A DNA stretch of 64,000 nt from Marinobacter vinifirmus (GTDB lineage Bacteria; Pseudomonadota; Gammaproteobacteria; Pseudomonadales; Oleiphilaceae), in assembly GCF_002258215.1 (NCBI RefSeq), contig NZ_NEFY01000004.1, positions 1-64,000 of the forward strand, given 5' to 3'. The translations under genes and the position numbers were made by a program. Positions 1 to 11,668 of the stretch are shown one piece after another (position 1 is the stretch's first letter; the number at the start of each line of letters is the position of its first letter). The notes below the pieces were generated by a model. That model was given only the letters and a program-made list of their open reading frames with translations, was not told the origin of the DNA and did not search any database.

Positions 1-2931
<2,931 letters not shown>

Positions 2932-3016
2932 CGGATAACGCAAGAGCAAGGCAAAGGCCACGCTCAAAGAAATCACCATCACGTTTTATCTCGTCCTTCC
3001 CAGTGATCATCCGTTT

Positions 3017-3133
3017 TGCCTGACGACCATAGCGGTCTGGAACCACCTGATCCCATCCCGAACTCAGACGTGAAACAGACCAGCGCCGATGGTAGTGTGG
3101 TTCGCCCATGTGAGAGTAGGTCATCGTCAGGCT
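3017..3133 (+). rRNA. rrf: 5S ribosomal RNA
   Basis: About 117 nt, with the terminal helix formed by TGCCTGACGAC at the 5' end and GTCAGGC at the 3' end. Conserved internal blocks include GGAACCACCTGATCCCATCC, CGAACTCAG and CGATGGTAGTGTGG. It lies about 105 nt downstream of 23S and directly before a strong terminator, as expected at the end of an rrn operon. End points are set by the terminal helix. Confidence 0.96.
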
Positions 3134-3142
3134 CTTAATACC

Positions 3143-3177
3143 AAAACCCCCGACAGCGTTGCTGCCGGGGGTTTTTT
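3143..3177 (+). terminator. rrn operon terminator
   Basis: A GC-rich hairpin (ACCCCCG...CGGGGGT with an inner CAGC/GCTG pairing) is followed by a run of six T. It closes the rRNA operon just before the leuA promoter. Confidence 0.88.
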
Positions 3178-3197
3178 CATTTCAGACCCGGGAGAAG

Positions 3198-3206
3198 TGA
3201 TATACT
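3198..3206 (+). promoter_or_regulatory. Extended -10 promoter for leuA
   Basis: TGATATACT is a TG-N-TATACT extended -10 element 21 bases after the rrn terminator and about 45 bases before the leuA start. No good -35 is visible, which extended -10 promoters tolerate. I saw no leucine-rich leader peptide in the short 5' UTR. Confidence 0.5.
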
Positions 3207-3249
3207 GCCTCCCATCAACCACATCCAAGTTTTTGACGGGAGCCCTTCG

Positions 3250-4800
3250 ATGGCGGCAAGCGATCATCTGGTCATTTTCGATACCACTCTCCGGGATGGC
3301 GAGCAAAGCCCCGGCGCCACCATGAACAAGAACGAAAAGCTTCGTATTGCCAAGGTGCTGGAAAAGCTCCGGGTGGATGTGATCGAAGCGGGTTTCGCGA
3401 TTGCCAGCCAGGGTGACTTCGAGGCGGTCAAGGCCATTGCCGAATCCATCAAGGATTCCACCGTTTGCAGCCTTGCCCGTGCCCTCGATAAAGACATTGA
3501 TCGGGCGGCAGAGGCGGTCCGGCCCGCGGCCAGTGGTCGTATCCATACCTTTATCGCAACCTCGCCTATCCACATGCAGCACAAACTGCAAATGCAGCCA
3601 GACGAAGTGGTAGAGCAGGCGGTTCGGGCAGTAAAGCGTGCCCGTAGCCATGTGGATGATGTGGAGTTCTCCTGCGAAGACGCCGGCCGTTCCGAGCTGG
3701 ACTTCCTGTGTCGCATTATTGAAGCGGCCATCGATGCCGGTGCAACCACGATCAACATTCCGGACACCGTGGGCTATGCCATTCCGGAACAGTTTGGTGA
3801 AACCATTCGCCAGTTGCTCAACCGTATTCCTAACGCCGATAAAGCCATTTTCTCGGTGCACTGCCATAACGACCTGGGGCTTGCCGTAGCCAACTCTCTG
3901 GCAGCGGTCAGCAGCGGTGCACGCCAGGTTGAGTGCACCATTAACGGCCTGGGCGAGCGTGCCGGTAACGCCTCGCTCGAAGAAATCGTGATGGCGGTAC
4001 GCACCCGGCAGGATCTGTTCCATATCGACACCCGGATCGATACCCAGCACATTGTTCCGGCGTCTCGCCTGGTATCCACCATTACCGGTTTCCCGGTTCA
4101 GCCGAACAAGGCAATTGTGGGTGCCAATGCCTTTGCCCATGAGTCCGGTATTCACCAGGACGGCGTGCTCAAGCATCGCGAGACCTACGAGATCATGCGT
4201 GCCCAGGACGTAGGCTGGCACACCAACAGCTTGGTGCTGGGAAAGCATTCGGGCCGTAATGCTTTCCGTACCCGCTTGCTTGAGCTGGGTATCCAGTTCG
4301 AGACCGAAACCGAACTGAACGAAGCGTTCACCCGGTTCAAGGCGCTGGCCGACCTCAAGCACGAAATCTTCGATGAAGATCTTCAGGCAATTGCCAGCGA
4401 CACCAAGCAGAAAGAAGAGATCGGTCGCTACGGACTGGTATGCATGCAGGTTTGCTCCGAGACCGGCGTAGTGCCCAAGGCAAAGCTTACCCTTACCGTA
4501 GATGGCGATGAACACACGGTCGAGGCGGAAGGTAGCGGCCCCGTGGATGCCACCTTCAAGGCGATCGAGTCCCTGGTGGATTCTGGCTGTAACCTGCAGC
4601 TGTATTCGGTCAACAACATTACCAGCGGTACCGATGCCCAGGGGGAGGTCACCGTGCGCCTTGAGCGGGGTGGTCGAATCGTTAATGGTGTGGGTTCCGA
4701 TACCGATATCATTATCGCCTCTGCCAAGGCCTACATCGAAGCCCTGAACCTCATTGCCGCAGGCGGTATCCGGCAGCATCCCCAGGTGGCGGATGTCTGA
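3250..4800 (+). CDS. leuA: 2-isopropylmalate synthase LeuA
   Basis: First committed step of leucine synthesis: condenses acetyl-CoA with 2-oxoisovalerate in the cytoplasm. The 516-residue protein has the DRE-TIM catalytic barrel, with the signature [13 protein letters not shown] at residues 10-22, metal-ligand motif HCHND (His204, His206) and [10 protein letters not shown] ending at about 242 (Asn240). The C-terminal third matches the LeuA allosteric domain that binds leucine. The length matches the E. coli-type long form (523 aa). ATG 3250 follows GGGAG. It stands alone rather than with leuBCD, behind its own extended -10 promoter. Identity is clear from motifs. Confidence 0.96.
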   Translation: MAASDHLVIFDTTLRDGEQSPGATMNKNEKLRIAKVLEKLRVDVIEAGFAIASQGDFEAVKAIAESIKDSTVCSLARALDKDIDRAAEAVRPAASGRIHTFIATSPIHMQHKLQMQPDEVVEQAVRAVKRARSHVDDVEFSCEDAGRSELDFLCRIIEAAIDAGATTINIPDTVGYAIPEQFGETIRQLLNRIPNADKAIFSVHCHNDLGLAVANSLAAVSSGARQVECTINGLGERAGNASLEEIVMAVRTRQDLFHIDTRIDTQHIVPASRLVSTITGFPVQPNKAIVGANAFAHESGIHQDGVLKHRETYEIMRAQDVGWHTNSLVLGKHSGRNAFRTRLLELGIQFETETELNEAFTRFKALADLKHEIFDEDLQAIASDTKQKEEIGRYGLVCMQVCSETGVVPKAKLTLTVDGDEHTVEAEGSGPVDATFKAIESLVDSGCNLQLYSVNNITSGTDAQGEVTVRLERGGRIVNGVGSDTDIIIASAKAYIEALNLIAAGGIRQHPQVADV

Positions 4801-4841
4801 ATCGGGTATGAGTGCGCTATTCAGGTCCATCGGAGACTGAT

Positions 4842-5618
4842 GTGATTCAGACCGAAGCCGAGCGCCAGTTCTATCTGGGCATGTCGGGCATACGCATGTG
4901 GTATGCCCGCGATCCCCTTCCCGGTGCTGCGCCAAGTCCGGATTACGATTTCGGGGTGCAGGAGCCGGAAGCGGTTGCTGTGCCTGAAGTCCCGGTTATG
5001 CCGGCTGCTCCGCGTGCACGACGTGCTGACCCGGAGCAGGCTTCCCGTAACCGGGACAAGATTGCCCGCCTGCAGAGCTTGATGGAGCCGTCAGCGAAGG
5101 CCCCGGCGAGCGTGGGCGCCGAGTCGCCTGTCAGCCCGGCTGAGGCGCCAGCTCCCGGGGTAGAGGCTATCGAGCCTGAACCTGTGCCAGCAGAGCCGGT
5201 CACGGTCGCTGAGGATGTGCCACGGCTTAATCTGAAGGCCTGGACCGGGCGGCGGGTTACCCTGATTGCCGAATTGTCTGAAGACTCCAGTCTGGCGCTG
5301 CAGGAAACCCTCGCCCGGAATATTCTTCGTAGCCTTGGCGAGGATGCCTGCAAGGCTTCTGATTCCTTGCACTGGCCCTTGTTCAATAACCTCAAGGTGA
5401 GCCTCAACGGCGCTGAACACCTTGCTGTGGCCCTTGAAGCGCTGTTCGGAGGCCTGTCCGGGCAGAAGGTTGTTGTCCTGGGGAAAGTGGGCGACTGGTA
5501 TAGCCAGGCGCTGGGGCGGGAGCCGGAGGTTGTTTTCGAGACGTCCCTGGCCACCCTTGCCACCGATCCGGAGCGCAAGCGCAAGTTGTGGCACCTGATC
5601 AAGCCCCTGAAAGCCTGA
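4842..5618 (+). CDS. holD: Divergent DNA polymerase III psi subunit (HolD-like)
   Basis: Probable psi subunit, which links chi (HolC) and SSB to the clamp loader. GTG 4842 was chosen over GTG 4812 because GGAG lies 6 bases before it; this gives 258 residues. The N-terminus (RQFYLGMSGIRMWYARDPLP, residues 8-27) resembles the E. coli HolD N-terminal peptide (QLQQLGITQWSLRRP) that contacts the clamp loader. The C-terminal 130 residues end in SLATLATDPERKRKLWHLI, like HolD's LTDLRANPTARAALWQQI. Between them lies an Ala/Pro/Glu-rich linker of roughly 90 residues that E. coli HolD (137 aa) lacks. It sits directly before rimI, as holD does in E. coli. Inference by eye; an unrelated orphan is the alternative. 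Confidence 0.7.
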   Translation: MIQTEAERQFYLGMSGIRMWYARDPLPGAAPSPDYDFGVQEPEAVAVPEVPVMPAAPRARRADPEQASRNRDKIARLQSLMEPSAKAPASVGAESPVSPAEAPAPGVEAIEPEPVPAEPVTVAEDVPRLNLKAWTGRRVTLIAELSEDSSLALQETLARNILRSLGEDACKASDSLHWPLFNNLKVSLNGAEHLAVALEALFGGLSGQKVVVLGKVGDWYSQALGREPEVVFETSLATLATDPERKRKLWHLIKPLKA

Positions 5619-5626
5619 GCACTGCC

Positions 5627-6103
5627 GTGGGTAAGCCATCAGTCCTTCTTCGCCCTGACAGCGCAGTGATACGAACACTGGCGTCAGAAGACATGGCACA
5701 GGTGATGGAGCTGGAGCGCCTCGGGCATTCGCATCCATGGTCCGAAGGTATTTTCCGGGACTGCTTCAAAGACGGCTACCGGCTCTGGGCCCTGGAGCAG
5801 GATCACCGGGTTCTTGGGTTTGCCGTGATCAACTACCTGTTCGATGAAGCCCATTTGCTGAATATTTGTGTTCATCCGCAATTGCGCGGTCAGGGCGCCG
5901 GGCGCCAGTTACTGCAGCACGCGCTGGCAGAATCCGTCAAAGACGGCATGGTCTGCATGATCCTGGAAGTGCGGGACAGCAACCGGGCGGCGATAGAACT
6001 CTATGCCGGTGAAGGTTTCAGGGAAATAGGCCGCCGGCGAGGCTACTATCCCGACGGTCCCGGCCGTGAAGATGCCCGAGTCATGGCTTTACGGTTCACC
6101 TGA
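5627..6103 (+). CDS. rimI: Ribosomal protein S18-alanine N-acetyltransferase RimI
   Basis: GNAT-family acetyltransferase that acetylates the N-terminal alanine of ribosomal protein S18. The acetyl-CoA pyrophosphate loop is [15 protein letters not shown], followed by [19 protein letters not shown], both hallmarks of RimI. The start is uncertain: GTG 5627 (158 aa) follows the holD stop by 8 bases, GTG 5666 would match the usual RimI N-terminus, and an upstream GTG at 5588 would overlap holD. None has a strong Shine-Dalgarno. The order holD-rimI-prfC resembles E. coli, where yjjG sits between the last two. Confidence 0.9.
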   Translation: MGKPSVLLRPDSAVIRTLASEDMAQVMELERLGHSHPWSEGIFRDCFKDGYRLWALEQDHRVLGFAVINYLFDEAHLLNICVHPQLRGQGAGRQLLQHALAESVKDGMVCMILEVRDSNRAAIELYAGEGFREIGRRRGYYPDGPGREDARVMALRFT

Positions 6104-6124
6104 GCCCCCTCTGGCCCGTATAAT
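6095..6124 (+). promoter_or_regulatory. Promoter for prfC
   Basis: A consensus TATAAT at 6119-6124 with TTCACC 18 bases upstream, at the 3' end of rimI. The predicted transcript start is about 35 bases before the prfC ATG. The -10 is strong and the -35 moderate. Confidence 0.5.
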
Positions 6125-6164
6125 AGCTCGTTTTTCAACCATACCATTCAGGTTTCCGATTTCT

Positions 6165-7745
6165 ATGTCTAACCTTTCCCAGGAAGTGGCCAAGCGCCGC
6201 ACCTTCGCGATTATCTCGCACCCGGACGCCGGTAAAACCACCATTACCGAGAAAGTCCTGCTGTTCGGCCAGGCTCTCCAGAAAGCAGGTACCGTCAAGG
6301 GTAAAAAATCCGGCCAGCATGCCAAGTCTGACTGGATGGAGATGGAGAAGGAGCGGGGCATCTCGGTAACCACCTCGGTGATGCAGTTTCCCTACGGTGG
6401 CAAGCTGGTGAACCTGCTGGACACCCCGGGCCACGAAGACTTCTCTGAGGACACTTACCGGACGCTGACCGCCGTAGACTCCTGCCTGATGGTTATCGAC
6501 AGTGCCAAGGGCGTAGAGGAACGGACCATCAAGCTGATGGAAGTTACCCGGCTGCGTGATACGCCTATCCTCACGTTCATGAACAAGCTGGACCGGGATA
6601 CCCGGGATCCGATCGAGCTGATGGACGAGGTGGAAGACGTTCTGAAAATCGCCTGCGCGCCGATCACCTGGCCGATCGGCATGGGCAAAGGCTTCAAGGG
6701 CGTTTACCACCTGCTGCGTGACGAGGTGATTCTGTACCAGTCTGGCCAGGGCCATACGATTCAGGAAAAGCGCATTATCAAAGGGTTGGATAGTCCGGAG
6801 CTGGATGAGGCTATCGGAAGCTATGCCAGTGACCTGCGGGACGAGATCGAACTGGTGAAAGGTGCTTCCCACGAGTTCGACCAGGAGGCATTCCTGGCCG
6901 GTGAACTGACCCCGGTCTTTTTCGGTACGGCGCTGGGTAACTTTGGTGTGGACCACATGCTGGACGGCCTGGTGGAGTGGGCACCGACCCCGCAACCCCG
7001 TGAGACCGATCAGAGAGTGGTTCAGCCCACGGAAGACGGTTTCTCCGGCTTCGTGTTCAAGATCCAGGCCAACATGGACCCGCAGCATCGCGATCGCATT
7101 GCCTTCGTTCGCATTGTTTCCGGCAGCTACAATCAGGGTATGAAAGCCCGCCATGTACGCATCGGTAAGGATGTAAGGTTCTCCGATGCGCTGACGTTTA
7201 TGGCCGGCGACCGGGAGCATGCCGAAGAAGCCTTTGCCGGCGATATCATCGGCCTGCACAACCACGGTACGATCCAGCTGGGTGATACCTTCACCGCCGG
7301 CGAAGACATGAAGTTTACCGGCATTCCGAACTTTGCGCCGGAACTGTTCCGTCGGATTCGCCTGAAGGATCCGCTCAAGGCCAAGCAGCTGCAGAAAGGT
7401 TTGATCCAGCTGTCGGAGGAGGGCGCCGTGCAGGTGTTCCGGCCGATGCGTAACAACGACCTGATCGTTGGGGCCGTTGGTGTGCTGCAGTTTGATGTGG
7501 TGGTAGCCCGCCTGAAGAGCGAGTACAAGGTTGAGGCTATTTACGAACCGATTAATGTGGCGACAGCCCGGTGGGTGACCTGCTCTGACGACCGCAAACT
7601 GGACGAGTTCCAGCGCAAGAACCAGGACAACGTGGCTCTGGACGGCGCCGACCGCCTTGCCTATATCGCGCCGACCATGGTGAACCTGAACCTGGCCCAG
7701 GAGCGGTACCCGGACGTCGAGTTCCACAAAACCCGGGAGCATTGA
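6165..7745 (+). CDS. prfC: Peptide chain release factor 3
   Basis: RF3, a translational GTPase that removes RF1/RF2 from the ribosome after termination. The start is ATG 6165 ([20 protein letters not shown]), giving 526 residues against 529 in E. coli; the longer reading frame upstream would run back into rimI. G motifs: SHPDAGKTT at 19-27, DTPGHEDF from 86, and NKLD from 140. The C-terminus ([12 protein letters not shown]) is typical of RF3. It has its own promoter although it is close to rimI. Confidence 0.97.
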   Translation: MSNLSQEVAKRRTFAIISHPDAGKTTITEKVLLFGQALQKAGTVKGKKSGQHAKSDWMEMEKERGISVTTSVMQFPYGGKLVNLLDTPGHEDFSEDTYRTLTAVDSCLMVIDSAKGVEERTIKLMEVTRLRDTPILTFMNKLDRDTRDPIELMDEVEDVLKIACAPITWPIGMGKGFKGVYHLLRDEVILYQSGQGHTIQEKRIIKGLDSPELDEAIGSYASDLRDEIELVKGASHEFDQEAFLAGELTPVFFGTALGNFGVDHMLDGLVEWAPTPQPRETDQRVVQPTEDGFSGFVFKIQANMDPQHRDRIAFVRIVSGSYNQGMKARHVRIGKDVRFSDALTFMAGDREHAEEAFAGDIIGLHNHGTIQLGDTFTAGEDMKFTGIPNFAPELFRRIRLKDPLKAKQLQKGLIQLSEEGAVQVFRPMRNNDLIVGAVGVLQFDVVVARLKSEYKVEAIYEPINVATARWVTCSDDRKLDEFQRKNQDNVALDGADRLAYIAPTMVNLNLAQERYPDVEFHKTREH

Positions 7746-7773
7746 GCCAATCGCTCCCGAAGCTGAGGTGACC

Positions 7774-8565
7774 ATGAGGCTGGTAGATGCCCATTGCCAT
7801 TTCGACTTTCCGCGTTTCGACGGGGTTCGGGAGCAGGAGCTGGCCGCTGCGGCAAAGGGCGGGGTCAGGGCCCTGGTGGTGCCGGGGGTGCGCAGGGCCG
7901 ATTGGGATCGTGTCCAGGCGCTGGCGAACCCGGCGCGCGGGATCTGGTATTGCCTGGGAATTCATCCGTGGTTTGTGGAAGAACACACAGAGGCTGACCT
8001 CGAGCTGCTCGGGCAACGGTTGGGCAGTCACCCCGATGGCTGTATTGGCGTGGGTGAATGTGGGCTGGATGGCCTGAAGGGTAGCTTTGAAGAACAGCTG
8101 CCCTGGTTTCGCGCCCAGATACAGCTGGCCACCCGGCACGACTATCCCCTGGTGATCCACTCGGTGAAGGCCCACGACCAGGTCCATGCTGCCCTGCGGG
8201 CTGAGCGATGGCAGGGCAGGGCGCTGGTGCACGGGTTCTCCGGCAGTTACCAGCAGGCCAGTAAGTTGGTGGACCTGGGGTGTTATATCGGCGTCGGGGG
8301 TGTGATTACCCACGACCGGGCCCGGAAAACCCGGGATGCCATAGCCCGGCTGCCGGCAGAAGCCCTGGTGCTGGAAACCGACGCGCCGGATATGGCGCCG
8401 GCCGGCGTTGAGAAAGGAATGAATAGCCCGGCTTGCTTACCGGCGATACTGGATTGCCTGGCCCGGTTGCGGGGGCAGGATGCGGAGGCCCTGGCGGAAG
8501 TGTTGCTGGCGAATGTGAGTCGCCTTTACGGGCGTTCGGAAAGCGTCCTTGCTCCATCGGGATAG
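7774..8565 (+). CDS. TatD family metal-dependent hydrolase
   Basis: Cytoplasmic TIM-barrel hydrolase of the TatD/YcfH family; members act as metal-dependent DNases or are uncharacterised. ATG 7774 follows GAGGTG with good spacing (263 aa). The N-terminal metal motif is VDAHCHFD (His7, His9). GVGECGLD near residue 93 and the late block LETDAPDM supply further ligands. It follows prfC by 28 bases and is probably cotranscribed with it. Family is clear; the exact orthologue (TatD, YcfH or YjjV) is not, although E. coli yjjV also lies near prfC. Confidence 0.88.
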   Translation: MRLVDAHCHFDFPRFDGVREQELAAAAKGGVRALVVPGVRRADWDRVQALANPARGIWYCLGIHPWFVEEHTEADLELLGQRLGSHPDGCIGVGECGLDGLKGSFEEQLPWFRAQIQLATRHDYPLVIHSVKAHDQVHAALRAERWQGRALVHGFSGSYQQASKLVDLGCYIGVGGVITHDRARKTRDAIARLPAEALVLETDAPDMAPAGVEKGMNSPACLPAILDCLARLRGQDAEALAEVLLANVSRLYGRSESVLAPSG

Positions 8566-8593
8566 GGGTTTAACGAAACACAGATAGGCAGGG

Positions 8594-8622
8594 TTGGCAT
8601 TCCTGGTGGGTTCGAGTATACT
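8594..8622 (+). promoter_or_regulatory. Strong promoter and leader for rplM-rpsI
   Basis: TTGGCA at 8594-8599, a 17-base spacer, then TATACT at 8617-8622: a near-consensus sigma-70 promoter. The predicted start near 8630 leaves an untranslated leader of about 140 nt before rplM. In E. coli the rplM-rpsI leader mediates repression by L13; similar control is possible here but its structure was not tested. Confidence 0.75.
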
Positions 8623-8768
8623 TCGCGCCCTGGCTTTTCAAGGCGATGTCACTATCTCAGCCCCGAATGGTGTCAACGTCAACATACAGGTATGAACCTC
8701 CTCCGGATGCCTTGCATTTACCGGTGGTGGTTTTTAACGTTTCTTATATAGCGTTCAAGGCGGAATCA

Positions 8769-9197
8769 ATGAAGACTCTGAGTGCGAAACCAGAAACAGT
8801 AAAACGTGACTGGTACGTTGTAGACGCAGCCGGCAAGACGCTGGGTCGTCTGTCAACCGAAATCGCCCTTCGTCTGCGGGGCAAGCATAAGCCTGAGTAT
8901 ACCCCTCACGTGGACACTGGCGACTACATCATTGTTATCAATGCCAGCCAGGTGAAGGTTACCGGCAAAAAGGCATCAGCAAAGATGTATTACAGCCATA
9001 CCGGCTTTCCGGGTGGAATCAAATCCATCAACTTCGAGAAGCTGGTTGACAAGGCTCCCGAGCAAATCATTCAGAAGGCCGTAAAAGGCATGCTTCCGAA
9101 AGGCCCGCTCGGCCGTGCCATGTTCAAGAAGCTGAAAGTGTACGCAGGCGCTGAGCATGCTCATGCCGCCCAGCAGCCCAAAGAACTCGACATCTAA
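8769..9197 (+). CDS. rplM: 50S ribosomal protein L13
   Basis: Large-subunit protein L13. ATG 8769 follows AAGGCGGA and gives 142 residues, exactly the E. coli length ([20 protein letters not shown]). Typical blocks are [26 protein letters not shown] and [21 protein letters not shown] longer in-frame start at 8646 would put leader RNA into the protein and is rejected. It forms an operon with rpsI 12 bases downstream. Confidence 0.98.
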   Translation: MKTLSAKPETVKRDWYVVDAAGKTLGRLSTEIALRLRGKHKPEYTPHVDTGDYIIVINASQVKVTGKKASAKMYYSHTGFPGGIKSINFEKLVDKAPEQIIQKAVKGMLPKGPLGRAMFKKLKVYAGAEHAHAAQQPKELDI

Positions 9198-9209
9198 CGG
9201 AAGGCGAAT

Positions 9210-9602
9210 ATGTCTGTAGCACAAAATTACGGTACTGGTCGCCGCAAATCATCCACGGCTCGCGTCTTTATCAAGCCGGGTAGCGGTAACATCTCTATCA
9301 ACGGTCGCACCATCGAAGATTTCTTCGGTCGTGAAACTCTTCGGATGATCGTTCGTCAGCCGCTGGTGGTTGCCGAGTCTGAAGATCGTTTCGATATCAC
9401 TATCACTGTTAAGGGTGGTGGTATCAGTGGCCAGGCTGGCGCAATTCGCCACGGCCTGACCCGCGCCCTGATGGAATACGACGAAACTCTGCGCCCGTCC
9501 CTGCGCAAAGCGGGTTATGTCACCCGTGATGCACGTAAGGTTGAGCGTAAGAAAGTGGGTCTGCGTAAAGCGCGTAAGCGTCCGCAGTACTCCAAGCGTT
9601 AA
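9210..9602 (+). CDS. rpsI: 30S ribosomal protein S9
   Basis: Small-subunit protein S9, 130 residues as in E. coli. It starts [15 protein letters not shown] and ends in the basic tail KRPQYSKR that reaches the ribosomal P site. GGAAGG lies before the ATG. It is the second gene of the rplM-rpsI operon and is followed by a terminator. Confidence 0.98.
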   Translation: MSVAQNYGTGRRKSSTARVFIKPGSGNISINGRTIEDFFGRETLRMIVRQPLVVAESEDRFDITITVKGGGISGQAGAIRHGLTRALMEYDETLRPSLRKAGYVTRDARKVERKKVGLRKARKRPQYSKR

Positions 9603-9622
9603 TTGGCAGTTCCTGCCGATGG

Positions 9623-9651
9623 AAAACCCGGTCTTATGGCCGGGTTTTTTT
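9623..9651 (+). terminator. rplM-rpsI terminator
   Basis: Hairpin AACCCGG / CCGGGTT followed by a run of seven T, 20 bases after the rpsI stop. Confidence 0.88.
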
Positions 9652-9717
9652 ATGCCCGGCTGACGGAAATATTTTTGATCTGGCGCAGGGATAAGGCAGG
9701 CCAGCCGCCATTCCGGC

Positions 9718-9758
9718 TTGTAAGCGGTGGGTAATTTCATTACCATTTCAGCGCTTAC
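9718..9758 (+). promoter_or_regulatory. Candidate promoter/operator of petABC
   Basis: TTGTAA (9718-9723), 17 bases, TACCAT (9741-9746) is a plausible promoter about 95 bases before petA. It sits inside two nested inverted repeats: GTAAGCG (9720-9726) with CGCTTAC (9752-9758), and GGTAAT (9730-9735) with ATTACC (9739-9744). A regulator binding here could control the operon; none is identified. Confidence 0.35.
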
Positions 9759-9839
9759 ATTTTCGGGTTGTGAAGTCCTTTTCGAAGCGCAGAGTCGGGT
9801 TTTCCGCATCTGTGCCTCGCCTGATGGGAGAAAACCATA

Positions 9840-10436
9840 ATGAGTAATGGCGACGTGAGCCAAGGCCGGCGCCGATTTCTGATCGGTGCCACGTCTGTGG
9901 TAGGTGGTGTCGGCGTCGTCGGTGCAGCCGTTCCTTTCGTAGCGTCCTGGAATCCCAGTGCGAAAGCGGAAGCAGCGGGTGCACCGGTAACCGTCAACAT
10001 CGACAAGATTGAACCAGGCCAGCAGATCACCGTGGAGTGGCGCGGAAAGCCGGTGTGGATTATCCGGCGTACCCCTGAGATGCTCGAGAATATCGAGAAA
10101 CTCAGTCCACGATTGAAAGATCCCGAGTCTACAGCAACCAGCCAGCAGCCGGAGTATATCAGTGGGTCTACGCGCTCCCTGAAGCCGGAGTTTATTGTGC
10201 TTGTGGGAATCTGTACTCACCTGGGCTGTGTGCCGACCTACCGTCCGGAAGTGGCTCCGGCGGATCTGGGCGACGAGTGGCTGGGCGGCCTGTTCTGTCC
10301 GTGTCACGGTTCCAAGTTCGATTTGTCGGGCCGGGTATTCTCCGGGCAGCCGGCGCCTCTGAACCTGGAGGTTCCGCCTTACCGGTATGACAGCGACACG
10401 ACCATGACCGTTGGTCTTGATCCGGAGGCAGCGTGA
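9840..10436 (+). CDS. petA: Ubiquinol-cytochrome c reductase Rieske iron-sulfur subunit
   Basis: High-potential [2Fe-2S] subunit of cytochrome bc1, passing electrons from ubiquinol to cytochrome c1 on the periplasmic side. The N-terminus has a twin-arginine motif (RRRFLIGAT) and a hydrophobic anchor at about residues 14-37, as expected for Tat export of folded Rieske protein. Cluster motifs are CTHLGC (Cys125, His127, Cys130) and CPCHGS (Cys153, Cys155, His156). 198 residues is normal for proteobacteria. The stop overlaps the petB start. Confidence 0.97.
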   Translation: MSNGDVSQGRRRFLIGATSVVGGVGVVGAAVPFVASWNPSAKAEAAGAPVTVNIDKIEPGQQITVEWRGKPVWIIRRTPEMLENIEKLSPRLKDPESTATSQQPEYISGSTRSLKPEFIVLVGICTHLGCVPTYRPEVAPADLGDEWLGGLFCPCHGSKFDLSGRVFSGQPAPLNLEVPPYRYDSDTTMTVGLDPEAA

Positions 10437-11668
10437 TGCAGAAACTTCTGAATTGGGTAGATGAGCGTCTGCCGGTTGTCGACGCCTGGAACAAACACCT
10501 GGCGAAGTACTATGCGCCGAAGAACTTCAACATGTGGTACTTCTTCGGTTCCCTGGCCATGCTCGTACTGGTTAACCAGCTGGTTACCGGTATCTGGCTG
10601 ACCATGAGCTACAACCCGTCTGCGGAAGGCGCCTTCGCTTCCGTTGAATACATCATGCGTGATGTGGAGTGGGGCTGGCTGTTGCGCTACCTGCACTCAA
10701 CCGGTGCCTCTGCGTTCTTCGTGGTGGTCTACCTGCATATGTTCCGGGGTCTGATGTACGGCTCGTACCAGAAGCCGCGCGAGCTGATCTGGATCTTCGG
10801 TATGCTGATCTACCTGGTGCTGATGGCTGAAGCCTTCATGGGCTACCTGCTGCCCTGGGGTCAGATGTCCTACTGGGGTGCCCAGGTTATCGTTAACCTG
10901 TTTGGTGCCATCCCGGTTATCGGTGAAGACCTGTCTCTGTGGATTCGTGGTGACTACCTGATCTCCGGTATTACCCTGAACCGCTTCTTCGCACTGCACG
11001 TGGTTGCCCTGCCGATCGTCCTGCTGGGCCTGGTTGTCCTGCACATCCTGGCGCTGCACGAAGTTGGCTCCAACAACCCTGACGGTATCGAGATCAAGAA
11101 GAACAAGGACGAAAACGGTATTCCGAAAGACGGTATCCCGTTCCACCCGTACTACACCGTGCATGACCTGCTGGGTGTGGCGGTATTCTTCTTCATCTTC
11201 TTCATTGTTGTGTTCTTCTTCCCGGAAATGGGTGGCCTGTTCCTCGAGAAGCCGAACTTCGAGCCGGCTAACAACCTGAAGACGCCTGCGCACATTGCGC
11301 CGGTATGGTACTTCACACCGTTCTACGCCATGCTGCGTGCGGTCACGGTTGACCTGTTCGGCCTGGATGCGAAGTTCTGGGGTGTTGTGGTAATGGGTGC
11401 GGCCATCGCTATCCTGTTCGTGCTGCCATGGCTCGACAGAAGCCCGGTTCGCTCTATTCGCTACAAGGGCTGGTTGAGCAAGATCGCACTGGCCATCTTT
11501 GCGGTGAGCTTCATCATCCTTGGCTACCTGGGTATTGTTCCGGCAACGGAAGGTCGTACTACGGCTGCGCAGATTCTGACCGCCCTGTACTTCCTGTACT
11601 TTATCCTCATGCCGTTCTACACACGCATGGAGAAAACCAAGCCAGTTCCAGAAAGGGTGACAGGATGA
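10436..11668 (+). CDS. petB: Cytochrome b of the bc1 complex
   Basis: Integral membrane quinol-oxidising subunit carrying hemes bL and bH. ATG 10436 shares one base with the petA stop and has GGAGG 7 bases upstream; the GTG three bases earlier is less well spaced. 410 residues with eight or so hydrophobic helices. Heme-ligand helices (GWLLRYLHSTGASAFF, FFALHVVALPI) are visible. The Qo-site motif usually written PEWY is PVWY at residues 289-292. It overlaps petC by four bases (ATGA). Confidence 0.97.
   Translation: MQKLLNWVDERLPVVDAWNKHLAKYYAPKNFNMWYFFGSLAMLVLVNQLVTGIWLTMSYNPSAEGAFASVEYIMRDVEWGWLLRYLHSTGASAFFVVVYLHMFRGLMYGSYQKPRELIWIFGMLIYLVLMAEAFMGYLLPWGQMSYWGAQVIVNLFGAIPVIGEDLSLWIRGDYLISGITLNRFFALHVVALPIVLLGLVVLHILALHEVGSNNPDGIEIKKNKDENGIPKDGIPFHPYYTVHDLLGVAVFFFIFFIVVFFFPEMGGLFLEKPNFEPANNLKTPAHIAPVWYFTPFYAMLRAVTVDLFGLDAKFWGVVVMGAAIAILFVLPWLDRSPVRSIRYKGWLSKIALAIFAVSFIILGYLGIVPATEGRTTAAQILTALYFLYFILMPFYTRMEKTKPVPERVTG

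Noticed and set aside
3127-4935. 602-codon open frame on the minus strand across leuA
   Set aside because: It is the antisense shadow of a clear leuA; GC-rich coding DNA often leaves the opposite strand open, and the product has no recognisable motif.
6135-7775. 546-codon open frame on the minus strand across prfC
   Set aside because: Antisense shadow of RF3, whose motifs are complete in the plus frame.
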